Source: Myxococcales bacterium (lineage in GTDB: Bacteria > Myxococcota_C > UBA6777). Taken from it: DNA of 64,000 bases. A program made the position numbers and the translations under genes. A model generated the notes under the pieces. The model ran no database searches and was not told where the DNA came from. It saw nothing but the letters and a program-made list of their open reading frames with translations. The stretch is taken from assembly GCA_020632975.1 (NCBI GenBank), contig JACKEL010000005.1, positions 248,001 through 312,000 on the forward strand, given 5' to 3'. This document shows, piece by piece, positions 17,991 through 27,221 of the stretch. The first letter of the stretch is position 1. Every line of letters starts with the position of its first letter.

Positions 17991-20327
17991 TTAAGAACTT
18001 GCTTGGGAGCGACGATCACGCCCCCCACGAAAACGCGAACGTCGTCCGCCACGGCGCTGTTTGCGCGGGTCACGACGGTCATCTTTGTCTTGCATATCGG
18101 GGGGTTCGACATCCAGCCCAGTCGCATCGCGAACGATCTGCGATGGAGAAGAGCCTGCGTGCTGCGATCCAGAGCCATTTTGAGATCCTTGTGAGACCTC
18201 CACCAAGGCAGGCTGTTCGACTTGTGTGATCACACCAGCCTCAAGAGCCTCTTCTTGCATCTTGTGCCAAGAAGCCACGCGTTTGGTGTGTGCGCTCTCT
18301 TCCACGGGAAGGAAGCGCATAAACCAAGGCATCCCAACAGGAGAAGACGCCAACGGAGATGTCAGACCAAAGTTGTCGAGCGGGCTTTGCAGCGTCACAT
18401 CGCGATGGTTTGGATTGTTGGAGTAGTGTTCTTGCTCTGTGCCCTTGGGTCCAACCGCAGCACCGTTTTTCTGTGGCTTCGCTGTGGAGGGCTCTTTGGT
18501 GCCAGGAGGCAGAGAAGACGTGAAGGAACGCCCAGCTTCTTGCAAAGGAGACATCGCATCAGCAGCGCCTGCTTCATCAGCTTGGCGAGGCGGACGAGGC
18601 GCAAGAGGCGACACGTAGTTTCGCGAAGAAGTGTCTTGGGGCTGGCGATCCGCAGAAGCGGCTTGTTCGCGTCGTGTGAGCGCGATAGCGGTCTCTGTGT
18701 TTCGGATCTCAGGGCGAGGCGTATCCGTTTGTGTTCGTTCGCGGGTCTCTTGCTCAGCGGCCTTGCGCTCTTCTGCTGGCAGCTTCGAGAGATCGACTTG
18801 AAGAGGACGACGCTCACGCTTTTTACGAGACTTGGGTCGTGTCGCGATGAAGCTTTTGAGGTCTTCATCGAGATCGATGCTTCCACCTTCGCGGGGCAGG
18901 ATCTCAGCGAGTAGATCGTACTCTTCTGAGAGATAGTGCAGATCTTCGCGTTTGTGATTGAGCATATAGATCGCGACATCGTGCGGGATCTTCACTTCGA
19001 CCCGCTCAAAACGACGCTGTGTCGCGAGTTCTTGCAGACGCCGAAGTACTTTGAGGGCGCTTGCTTCGGGGTTGGGGAGTTTTCCGAGGCCATCGCAGTG
19101 AGGGCAAGAGACAAAGTGACCAATCGCTTTGTTGTCTCGGATACGCTGACGAGAAAGCGACAACAACCCAAAAGAAGAAGAGATCTTTCCGATGCGGATG
19201 CGGGCTTTGTCATCTTTGATCGCGTTGCGGAACTGACGTTCCACCTCGCGGACATTCCGCAAAAGTCGCATCCCAATAAAGTCGATGACGATCAAACCAC
19301 CCAGATCGCGAAGTCGCATCTGACGCGCGATCTCTTCGGCTGCTTCGACGTTTGCTTTGAGCGCGGTATCTTCTGTGGTGCTTTCTTCGCTCTGTGTGCG
19401 ACCCGAGTTAACGTCGATCGCGACAAGGGCTTCTGTTTGATCGATCACGATCGAACCACCCGAAGGAAGCGGGATCTTGCGATCAAAGACTTCGCTGATC
19501 TGCGTTTCTATCTCATATCTCGTAAACAGCGGTCGATCTTCATCATAGAAGCGAACGATGTTGTTTTGGTTGGAGATAAGCGCGGCGTAGTAATCACGAG
19601 CTCGCTCGTAAGCCTCTTCGTCATCCACCAAGATCTCATCGATATCGCTGTCGTGATAGTCGCGGATCATGCGTTGGATGATATCGCTGTCTTGGAAGAC
19701 ACAGCCCGCGCGTGGTCCTCGCTTCGATTGTTGTTGGATGGTCCGCCACAATCGCAACAGATAATCTAGTTCGCGTTGGATATCCTCGACAGGTCGGCCC
19801 ATTCCAGCAGTCCGCACGATCACTCCAAAACCATCGGGAAGTTGCGTTTCACGCATAAAGTCCCGCAAAGCCTTGCGCTGATCGGCGTCTTCGATCTTGC
19901 GAGAGACCCCTCCCCCGCCTGAACGTGGCATCAGTACAATATAACGTCCTGGGATCGTGCAGTACGTGGTAAGTGCTGCACCTTTGTTTTCGAGTTCTTC
20001 ACGGACGACTTGAACGAGGACGGGTTGATCCTTTTGGATCACTTCATCCACGCGTGGACGCTCGGGATCTTTGGGCTTGGCTTTTGCGTCCCAAAAGTCA
20101 GGATGTATCTCATGGAAGGGTAAGAAACCGTGACGGTTGGCCCCGTACTCTACGAAAACCGCCTGGATGGACGGTTCCACTTTGACCACGTATCCCCGAT
20201 AGATATTGTTTCGATTCTTCTCACGAAGTCGGTTTTCAACATCAAATTCAACGAGCTTGCCATCTTTAGTAATCGCGGCTCGAACCTCTTCTGGCTCGTT
20301 GACATTGAATAGCATCTTTTTGGACAT
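17991..20327 (-). CDS. rng: Ribonuclease G/E family endoribonuclease
   Basis: 778 residues from ATG 20327 (GAGGAGAG lies about 9 bases upstream). An S1-type RNA-binding region spans about residues 38-120. The DNase I-like catalytic core carries D305 (VAIDVNSGR) and D349 (LIVIDF), the two metal-binding aspartates known in RNase E/G. CPHC (C408, C411) forms the Zn-link that joins dimers. RNase G is about 490 residues, so roughly 300 extra C-terminal residues follow. They are rich in Gln, Pro, Arg and Ser and end in an Arg/Gly-rich tail (RRGGRRSRFRGG). Such tails in RNase E bind RNA and degradosome partners; the same role here is inference. It acts in the cytoplasm in rRNA/tRNA maturation and mRNA decay. 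Confidence 0.92.
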   Translation of the reverse strand: MSKKMLFNVNEPEEVRAAITKDGKLVEFDVENRLREKNRNNIYRGYVVKVEPSIQAVFVEYGANRHGFLPFHEIHPDFWDAKAKPKDPERPRVDEVIQKDQPVLVQVVREELENKGAALTTYCTIPGRYIVLMPRSGGGGVSRKIEDADQRKALRDFMRETQLPDGFGVIVRTAGMGRPVEDIQRELDYLLRLWRTIQQQSKRGPRAGCVFQDSDIIQRMIRDYHDSDIDEILVDDEEAYERARDYYAALISNQNNIVRFYDEDRPLFTRYEIETQISEVFDRKIPLPSGGSIVIDQTEALVAIDVNSGRTQSEESTTEDTALKANVEAAEEIARQMRLRDLGGLIVIDFIGMRLLRNVREVERQFRNAIKDDKARIRIGKISSSFGLLSLSRQRIRDNKAIGHFVSCPHCDGLGKLPNPEASALKVLRRLQELATQRRFERVEVKIPHDVAIYMLNHKREDLHYLSEEYDLLAEILPREGGSIDLDEDLKSFIATRPKSRKKRERRPLQVDLSKLPAEERKAAEQETRERTQTDTPRPEIRNTETAIALTRREQAASADRQPQDTSSRNYVSPLAPRPPRQADEAGAADAMSPLQEAGRSFTSSLPPGTKEPSTAKPQKNGAAVGPKGTEQEHYSNNPNHRDVTLQSPLDNFGLTSPLASSPVGMPWFMRFLPVEESAHTKRVASWHKMQEEALEAGVITQVEQPALVEVSQGSQNGSGSQHAGSSPSQIVRDATGLDVEPPDMQDKDDRRDPRKQRRGGRRSRFRGGRDRRSQASS

Positions 20328-21178
20328 GAATCGGCTCTCTCCTCTGGCCGTGTGGGGTCCACACGCCCGAGAGCGGAGAAGCATGACGATGAACGGAGGA
20401 AGGCAAGAAACACCATAGAAAAGGCTGTCGACGCCCCCGCATCGTGCGGAGATTCCGTATATTCCACATCATGTGCGGTGATCTCGTAAACAGCATTTCA
20501 TGGGTTTGTCTCGACGTCCGCATCGTTTGGAGGGTTGTAGTGGGAGAAGTTGTCTGTGAAGGTCTCGCGAAAGTACTGCTTGTTTGCAGCCCCCACGACC
20601 CCTCTGAGAAAAAGGAAGCTGCCGCAAATGTATGTCTGCAACCTCAACATGAAAGACAACGCAACCTGAACCATCCACTTCTCTCGCGCGGCGTGTGAGG
20701 CAAAAAGAAGGCATCTCCTTTTTGCCAGCGCTAGCATCTCATCTGAAGGCACGATGGCCTTCTCTCAATCTTATATGGCACCTTGTGTGGTGGAATGTAT
20801 CCACACCACTTCCAAGACATGTTTGTTTTTCAAGGGTCTTTCGTTTTCCGAAACAACCGTACAGGAAAGACCTAGCAAAAAGACCTTTTGTCTCTTTTGC
20901 TTTTGTGTGATCCTCAAGAACTTCTTGAGTCATCATGCGAAGAAAGTCCAACTTGTCGAGTTTTGCCGAATCACGTGCCTTGAAGATGACTTAAAAAGAA
21001 ATCGGCAAAGAGGTCAAACCTAGCAAGAAACCTAAGCTTTTTGCTCGACAAAGACGTATCGAAGGATACTTCTCCAAAAGTCCCTTGTCAAGGCACGCAC
21101 ACGTAGGCAAAGACGTTCTTCCACAGAAACAGTTTGATGCTCTCCTTCACCTGTTCCCAAACAAAGGAGAAAAGTCCC
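20328..21178 (+). other. Intergenic region of about 850 bases with two hairpins
   Basis: No open frame here has a convincing ribosome site or codon pattern. Two hairpins lie close together: a 9-base stem (20699-20707 with 20718-20726) and a 6-base stem (20745-20750 with 20757-20762). Neither has a clear T-run. The region must hold the divergent promoters of the RNase G gene (minus) and the lipoprotein gene at 21179 (plus). It is the longest stretch without a gene in the window and could hide a small RNA. Confidence 0.5.
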
Positions 21179-21688
21179 TTGATTCCGAAAGTTTTAACTT
21201 CCACTGCAAAGCTCTTTGGCGCGGGCTTGCTGTTCGCTTTGTTTCTAACAGGCTGCCGCCCCCCCCACGAGGCAGAACGTGCCTTTGCGCGTTTTCGCCA
21301 ACACATCCAACTTCAGAAACAAGAAAAAGTGTGGGAGATGCTGTCTCAAAACAGCAAAAAGCAGCTTCAACAGCTCCTACAAAACCAACAAAGCCCCCAA
21401 AAAGCCAAAGACTTTTTCCTCAAGTCTCTCGTTGGAAACAGCCTAAGGATGCGACCCCACCCTACTTTCGCTCCGCAGTTCCAAAAAGACTCTGCCAAAC
21501 TCTTCTTCCTTGATGCCCTTGGACAAAAAAAGATCGTGTCTCTGCACAAAGAAGGCACAGAATGGAAGATCGAACTTCAAGGCACGTGGTCTGTCGAGTC
21601 CTCCCAAAGCGCTCCCCCAAAACAAACTAGCCCCACCTCCAAACAAACCACCCATCCCTCGACAACCCCCATCCCAGCGAAAAGATAG
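21179..21688 (+). CDS. Small lipoprotein of unknown function
   Basis: 169 residues from a TTG start, chosen because AAAGGAG lies 9 bases upstream and the first residues form a perfect lipoprotein signal ending LFLTGC (lipidated Cys26). A TTG/ATG at 21134/21137 would add an unlikely polar leader. After the lipobox come a helical region (AERAFARFRQHIQLQ...) and a compact domain with a WKIELQGTW strand, resembling DUF4878-like lumazine/NTF2-type lipoproteins. It ends in a Pro/Ser/Thr/Gln-rich tail. No enzyme motif is visible. The protein is likely periplasmic, membrane-tethered. Confidence 0.65.
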   Translation: MIPKVLTSTAKLFGAGLLFALFLTGCRPPHEAERAFARFRQHIQLQKQEKVWEMLSQNSKKQLQQLLQNQQSPQKAKDFFLKSLVGNSLRMRPHPTFAPQFQKDSAKLFFLDALGQKKIVSLHKEGTEWKIELQGTWSVESSQSAPPKQTSPTSKQTTHPSTTPIPAKR

Positions 21689-21789
21689 GCCATTCTTCAA
21701 AAGAGCCCCCTCGCCGCTCAACAAAAAGAAGCGCCCCCCCCGTCTTCCCGCCCTTTACGAGCATCTTTCTTCAAAGCGTTGTCGCTCGC

Positions 21790-23172
21790 TTATACCTCGC
21801 GAGAAAACAACGCATCCAAAGCATCGTCGAGTCGCTTTGCGCCGAAGAACTTGGCCTTTTTGGGTTGTGGCAGACTCGCGCGGTTGTGTTCGGGTAACAT
21901 AACTTTGGAAAAGCCAAGCTTTACGGCTTCTTTGGCCCGCGTTTCAGCTTGGGAGATCCCGCGAACCTCCCCGGCCAGCCCCAGCTCACCAAAGATCGCC
22001 ATATCTTGCGGAACTGCCCGCCCCCGAAAGCTCGATGCCAACGCCATCGCCACCGCAAGATCGGCGGCGGGCTCATCCAATCGATAGCCTCCCGCGACAT
22101 TCACAAAGATATCAGCAGACGCGATCTGCATCCCACCGCTCTTCTCGAGAACCGCAACCAAAAGTGCCACACGGTTGGGATCGACCCCTGTGCAAGTGCG
22201 GCGCGGCGTACCATAAACAGGCGTCCCGACCAAGGCTTGAACCTCAACAAGCATGGGACGACTGCCTTCTATACACACGGTGACGACAGAGCCAGGCGCA
22301 TCCAAAGGGCGTTGGTCCAAGAAGAGTGCAGAAGGATTCCCTACTTCTTGTAAGCCATCTTCTTTCATCTCGAAGACACCGATCTCATTGGTCGAACCAA
22401 AACGGTTTTTAACGGCTCGCAAGATCCGATAAGGATGACCTCGATCTCCTTCAAAATACAATACGGTATCGACCATGTGTTCAAGAACACGGGGACCTGC
22501 AATCGCACCATCTTTCGTTACGTGACCGATCAACAACGTGGGTACAGCCTCGCGTTTGGCGAGGTGCAGAAACCGACTGGTGGACTCGCGGATCTGCGAG
22601 ATCGCGCCAGGCGCTGCGGTGACTTCAGGGCAGTACACAGACTGGATCGAGTCAACGATCAACAGAGAAGGTTTGACCCGCTGCACTTGTGTACGGATGT
22701 GTTCGACATCCACTTCCGCCAACATCAGGATGTTTTCATGCAACATCCCCAAACGCTTGGCGCGCATGTGGGCTTGGGGCAAAGACTCTTCGCCCGAAAC
22801 GTACAGGACTTTTTTTCCATTACGTGCCATCTGTGCGGCGGCTTGCATCGCGATGGTGGACTTTCCAATCCCTGGATCTCCCCCCAACAAGATCAAAGAC
22901 CCTGGGACCAAACCACCTCCCAACACCCGATCCAACTCTTTTATCAAAAAGCGATAGCGCGAAGCATCGACCTCTTTTACGTCTGTAAGCGGGGTGGGAC
23001 CGTCATCTTGCGCAAGGGTCTGTTTTCGCCGCGCTTCGTGGCTGCTTTTTTGGGGGGCCTCCGTCAACTCCACATAGGAGTTCCAAGCCCCACAGTCAGG
23101 ACAACGCCCCAACCATTTGGGGGTTCGACTGCCGCACCCACTACACTCATAAACCACTTTCGCTTTTGCCAT
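21790..23172 (-). CDS. radA: DNA repair protein RadA (Sms)
   Basis: 460 residues from ATG 23172 (AAGGAG lies 7 bases upstream), the usual family length. An N-terminal C4 zinc finger uses C10, C13, C24 and C27. The RecA-like ATPase has Walker A GGDPGIGKST (97-106) and Walker B LLIVDSIQ. The RadA-specific KNRFG motif is at 255-259, and a Lon-protease-like C-terminal domain follows. RadA drives branch migration of recombination intermediates. No frameshift or missing motif is seen. The gene is divergent from the MopE-repeat lipoprotein gene. Confidence 0.97.
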   Translation of the reverse strand: MAKAKVVYECSGCGSRTPKWLGRCPDCGAWNSYVELTEAPQKSSHEARRKQTLAQDDGPTPLTDVKEVDASRYRFLIKELDRVLGGGLVPGSLILLGGDPGIGKSTIAMQAAAQMARNGKKVLYVSGEESLPQAHMRAKRLGMLHENILMLAEVDVEHIRTQVQRVKPSLLIVDSIQSVYCPEVTAAPGAISQIRESTSRFLHLAKREAVPTLLIGHVTKDGAIAGPRVLEHMVDTVLYFEGDRGHPYRILRAVKNRFGSTNEIGVFEMKEDGLQEVGNPSALFLDQRPLDAPGSVVTVCIEGSRPMLVEVQALVGTPVYGTPRRTCTGVDPNRVALLVAVLEKSGGMQIASADIFVNVAGGYRLDEPAADLAVAMALASSFRGRAVPQDMAIFGELGLAGEVRGISQAETRAKEAVKLGFSKVMLPEHNRASLPQPKKAKFFGAKRLDDALDALFSREV

Positions 23173-23366
23173 CCCTGCTCCTTTGTTTTGCTGCTTTTCT
23201 GTGACCAAGGGCACCTTTTTGAGGTCTCTCTACGAAAATACCAAAGGTTCTGTTATACCCTAACGCGAAACGAGCCTTGGCGCTTTCGTTGTAAACCAAC
23301 AACACTCCATGGCTTGTCACGGAAATAAAAAAATTGATGTATATGGATCACAAACAAGTGCTTTGT

Positions 23367-23379
23367 CTTGTTCAACAAG
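23367..23379 (+). promoter_or_regulatory. Palindrome in front of the MopE-repeat lipoprotein gene
   Basis: CTTGTTCAACAAG is a perfect 6-base inverted repeat around one base, 19 bases before the ATG at 23399. It could be a regulator site or a small hairpin near the ribosome site. Function unknown. Confidence 0.3.
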
Positions 23380-23398
23380 ATATCCTTTGAGGTTACCC

Positions 23399-26314
23399 AT
23401 GCAAGCATTGAATGTCTCAAGATACCCCAACAGCCGCTCGATTCAACGGTGGCTCTGTCTCGCTTTGTTGTTGTTTCTTCCCATGGCCCACGTCCTTTCT
23501 GGTTGTGGTGAGTGTCGCCATGATAGCGATTGTTCGTCAGGTGCGCTCTGTTCAAATGGTACCTGCGTCCAAAACAACCCTCCCCCCACCCGACGCACAC
23601 CAGGCTCCGATTGTATTGATGGCGAAGTCCGCTCTTGTTACAACGGCCTCGCCAAAACGCAGGGCATCGGGATCTGCAAAGCAGGTTCACAGACCTGTTC
23701 AGGCGGTCAATGGGGCTCTTGTGACGGCGAGGTCCAACCCGCTGAAAAAGAAGAGTGCGATGGCGTCGACAACAACTGCGATGGCCAAGTGGACGAAGGT
23801 TGCAATTGCAAAAATGGCGAAAAGCAACCTTGCTACACAGGAAGCGCAGAAAGTCGCGGCAAAGGCGAGTGCCAAGATGGTGAACAGCTTTGTATCAACG
23901 GGCTTTGGGGAGAGTGCTTGCAACAAAAACTCCCACAAGCTGAAGTCTGTGATGGCAAAGACAACGACTGCAACGGCAAGATCGACGATGAAGTCAAGAA
24001 ACAATGTCAGTCCCAATGCGGGATCGGCTACGAAGTCTGCGTAAACGGTCAATTCCAACCTTGCAACGCCCCCACCCCCACAGCTGAAGTCTGCGGCGAT
24101 GACAAAGACAACGACTGCAACGGCTCCATCGACGAAGGCTGCGAGTGTAAACCCAACACATCGCGCGATTGCTACACAGGCCCCCCAAATACCCAAGGCG
24201 TCGGCCCTTGCCTTCAAGGAAAACAGACCTGTAGCGCAGATGGAAAGTGGCAAAACTGCGATGGCCAAGTCACACCACAAGTCGAGCAGTGCAACCGCAA
24301 AGATGACGACTGTAACGGCAAGATCGACGATTCACTCTCGCGCCCTTGTCAGCGTGGATGCAACACAGGAAAAGAAACCTGTAGCGATGGTTCTTGGCAA
24401 GCTTGTGACGCAAAAGCCGCAGATGCCGAAGTTTGTGACGGCAAAGACAACGATTGCGATGGAAAGATCGACAACTTGCTCAGCGGTGATACCTGCGAGT
24501 GCCTTGTTGGACAAAAAGAGTTTTGCTATGACGCTCCCCAAAACACCGCTGATGTCGGCGTTTGTGTACGTGGAGAACGTATCTGTCAGTCCACAGGAAA
24601 GTGGTCGCCCTGTTTGAACCAAGTCACGCCAAGTCCAGAGATCTGCGATGGAAAAGACAACAACTGCGATGGGATGATCGACAACGGAACAACGGGCGGA
24701 CAACTCACGCGCTCTTGTTACGATGGACCCGCAGGAACCGATCAGCGCGGAGCTTGTAAGCAAGGAACGGAGACCTGTAGCAACGGTCAATGGGGCACTT
24801 GCACAGGACAAGTCAAACCCAAAACCGAAACTTGCAATAACAAAGATGACGATTGCGACGGCAAAGTCGATGAAAGCATCTTCCAAGACTGTTACGGAGG
24901 CCCCGCAGGGACCGAAGGAAAAGGCATCTGTAAAAAAGGCCAACGCACTTGTACCGCAGGGACTTGGAGCAACTGTCTTGGCGAAGTCACCCCACGTACG
25001 GAAACTTGCAACAACCTCGACGATGACTGTAACGGCACCAAAGACGATGGCGGTGCTTGTGATGTCTGCCAAAATGGGCAAACCCAGTCCTGTTACACAG
25101 GACCCCAAAGCACCCGTAACAACCCACCCTGTAAAGCAGGGACCTCGACCTGTGTAGGCGGTCAATGGGGCTCTTGCGCCAACGAAGTCAAACCCGCCAC
25201 AGAAACTTGCAACAACAAAGATGACGATTGCGACGGACAAGTCGATAACGGCGTCACCCGCACCTGTACCAATAGTTGTGGAAGTGGAACTGAGACCTGT
25301 ACCGCTGGAACATGGGGAGGTTGCAACGCCCCTACACCCAAGACCGAGACCTGCAACAACAAAGACGACGACTGCGACGGAAAAACCGACGAAGGACTCT
25401 CTTGTACGATCCTTGTCTCAAGCGATCTCAGCGGGAAAGTCATCCTTTGGAATCCCTTTACCAAAACCAAGCTTTCCACGGCGACAAGCAAGTCTGAAAG
25501 CTATGTGGTCTCCTTTAGTCCAGACAAACAATACTTTGCGATCGGTAACACCAACCAGTTGGAGATCCGCAATGTCTCAAACAACTCGTTGGTCCGCACG
25601 CTTACATTCTCAGGAACCGCCCGTTCTCTCGCTTGGTCCGCAGATAGTTCAAAGATCGCTGTGGGCACCAACAACGGCACCGCGATCATCTGGAATGCAA
25701 CCACAGGCACGCAGATCCAAAGCGGACTGACACACCCCTATACTGTCCGTGGCTTGGCCTTCCACCCTACACAAAATGTCCTGCTTTCCACGAGCGATAC
25801 AGATGTGTACTTTTGGAACCCCACGACAGGCGCCAAGATCCGCCAATTCTCCGTGACCTTTACCATCTACTCGCTTGATGTGAGCCCTGATGGAAACTCC
25901 TTCCTCATTGGCGGATACCACGTCAGCAACATCTACCCTGGTTATCTTCAGCAGTGGGATATCACCAACATCAACTCTCCCACACAAAAGCTGTCTTTCT
26001 CGGTCCCTGCGATCCTTTATAACTGCCGCTTTAGCTACGATGGTACCCATATCGTTGCCGCTTACCTCGAAGGCGTCACGGTTTGGAAACTTCAAACACA
26101 ACAAAAAGTCGCAGACATCAAGTTGACAGGGCACTGGGTGTACACCGCAGACCTCACCCCTGACAACAAAACCCTCGCAGCAGGCGCCCGCACAAGCTCA
26201 GGCACCAATGCAACGATCTTCTTGTGGGATATCTCGCAAAGCACCCCCACAGAGATCATGAAAAACACCACAGAGCACACCCGATACGTTTGGGGCATGG
26301 ACTTCCGCCCCTAA
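23399..26314 (+). CDS. Lipoprotein with ten MopE-like Asp/Cys repeats and a C-terminal beta-propeller
   Basis: 971 residues from ATG 23399 (GAGG just upstream). The signal peptide has lipobox VLSGC (Cys36). A short CRHDSDCSSGALC motif is followed, from about 23745 to 25400, by ten copies of ETCDGxDNNCDGxxDEG, the putative metal-binding motif named after MopE, separated by Cys-rich spacers with CYTGPxxTxGxGxCxxGxQTC. These Asp/Asn-rich loops probably bind Ca2+ or another divalent ion (family knowledge; no structure seen here). From about 25397 to the end a WD40/YVTN-like propeller shows blade motifs such as SSDLSGKVILWNPFTKTK and SGLTHPYTVRGLAFHPTQN, with about seven blades. Likely an outer-membrane surface lipoprotein. 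Its partner is unknown. Confidence 0.8.
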   Translation: MQALNVSRYPNSRSIQRWLCLALLLFLPMAHVLSGCGECRHDSDCSSGALCSNGTCVQNNPPPTRRTPGSDCIDGEVRSCYNGLAKTQGIGICKAGSQTCSGGQWGSCDGEVQPAEKEECDGVDNNCDGQVDEGCNCKNGEKQPCYTGSAESRGKGECQDGEQLCINGLWGECLQQKLPQAEVCDGKDNDCNGKIDDEVKKQCQSQCGIGYEVCVNGQFQPCNAPTPTAEVCGDDKDNDCNGSIDEGCECKPNTSRDCYTGPPNTQGVGPCLQGKQTCSADGKWQNCDGQVTPQVEQCNRKDDDCNGKIDDSLSRPCQRGCNTGKETCSDGSWQACDAKAADAEVCDGKDNDCDGKIDNLLSGDTCECLVGQKEFCYDAPQNTADVGVCVRGERICQSTGKWSPCLNQVTPSPEICDGKDNNCDGMIDNGTTGGQLTRSCYDGPAGTDQRGACKQGTETCSNGQWGTCTGQVKPKTETCNNKDDDCDGKVDESIFQDCYGGPAGTEGKGICKKGQRTCTAGTWSNCLGEVTPRTETCNNLDDDCNGTKDDGGACDVCQNGQTQSCYTGPQSTRNNPPCKAGTSTCVGGQWGSCANEVKPATETCNNKDDDCDGQVDNGVTRTCTNSCGSGTETCTAGTWGGCNAPTPKTETCNNKDDDCDGKTDEGLSCTILVSSDLSGKVILWNPFTKTKLSTATSKSESYVVSFSPDKQYFAIGNTNQLEIRNVSNNSLVRTLTFSGTARSLAWSADSSKIAVGTNNGTAIIWNATTGTQIQSGLTHPYTVRGLAFHPTQNVLLSTSDTDVYFWNPTTGAKIRQFSVTFTIYSLDVSPDGNSFLIGGYHVSNIYPGYLQQWDITNINSPTQKLSFSVPAILYNCRFSYDGTHIVAAYLEGVTVWKLQTQQKVADIKLTGHWVYTADLTPDNKTLAAGARTSSGTNATIFLWDISQSTPTEIMKNTTEHTRYVWGMDFRP

Positions 26315-26615
26315 CCCTCTCCCCACCAACAAACCCACCGCCCTTTTCCACCGCCAAAGAATCCCTCTGGAATTTTTTGTTTCTTTTTCTCTTGCGTGGA
26401 CAAGTCCCCTTTTTGCATCAAAAGTCCCTAAAAAAAGAAAACCATCTCCCCCGAATATCCGACGTCTTCAACGATAGAACTTTTTTGTTTAAAAAATGCT
26501 TGGCAGGCATTTTTCCAAGGCATCCCTTAGAGCGCCATGGACATGTGACACGATACGACACATGCTTTGCTCAAGGTGGTACGGAGTGTCGTATTTTGTC
26601 TTAGGAGCATTTGTC
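26315..26615 (+). other. Intergenic region with an AT-rich hairpin
   Basis: About 300 bases without a gene. An 8-base stem with a 7-base loop lies at 26492-26514 (AAAAATGC / GCATTTTT) and ends in a run of five T, so it may act as a weak terminator in either direction. No promoter close to consensus was found for the next gene. Confidence 0.4.
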
Positions 26616-27182
26616 ATGCGTCATCCATCTTCTCTTTCTCCCCCTCAAGGGATCGCGTCGATCCTTCAGGAAGCCTTGCGCAAAAGGGGACTTCAACACC
26701 TCCAAGATTCCACCACCCCCTTGGAAAACCAAGTGTTTCGCGCATGGCAAGATCTCGCAGGAGAACAAGTCAACCAGATCGCTCGCCCCTCGCAGTTCCG
26801 AGAAGGTTCGCTCGTGGTCGAAGTCACCGAAAAAGTCTGGTTGCAAGAACTCCATTATTTCCGTGGGCGTTATCTCCAACAGCTCAACGAAGCACTTGGA
26901 CAACACCACATCAACAACATCACGTTTCTGTTGGTCGATCCCGAACAAGCCGTTCCTGTCGAGGCTTCAGAGGGTCCACTCAAAACAGAGACAGAGATCC
27001 CAAGTGCGGAAAGTCCACGTTGGTTAACAGAAGTGCTCCCCGACGAAGTGCGCCAAGAAATCGAAGCAAAGCTTGCGGATATGCCAGAAGGTGAGATCAA
27101 AGAAAGCGCACGTCGCATCATGATCCGCCATCACCAGATCCAACAGATGCGCCATCGCCAAAAACGCCCCCGCCTCCACTAA
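26616..27182 (+). CDS. DciA-like protein (DUF721)
   Basis: 188 residues from ATG 26616, preceded by TTAGGAG. Residues about 35-105 contain the DUF721/DciA core, VFRAWQDLAGEQVNQIARP then SLVVEVTEKVWLQELHYF, a short KH-like fold. DciA is the ancestral loader of the replicative helicase DnaB in bacteria that lack DnaC/DnaI. A Glu-rich linker and a basic helix (RRIMIRHHQIQQMRHRQKRPR) follow. Helicase-loading function is inferred from the family. The gene converges on the site-2 protease gene with 39 bases between. Confidence 0.75.
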   Translation: MRHPSSLSPPQGIASILQEALRKRGLQHLQDSTTPLENQVFRAWQDLAGEQVNQIARPSQFREGSLVVEVTEKVWLQELHYFRGRYLQQLNEALGQHHINNITFLLVDPEQAVPVEASEGPLKTETEIPSAESPRWLTEVLPDEVRQEIEAKLADMPEGEIKESARRIMIRHHQIQQMRHRQKRPRLH

Positions 27183-27221
27183 ATCCCCCAAAAAGATCAC
27201 CAACCAAGATCCCCCAAGACA

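Noticed and set aside
22435..23328. 297-codon plus-strand frame opposite radA
   Set aside because: radA is certain on the minus strand; the opposite frame shows no domain and no ribosome site.
23700..25400. Regular short repeats that might suggest a CRISPR array
   Set aside because: They are the codons of MopE-like protein repeats in an open frame; spacing varies and repeats are not identical.
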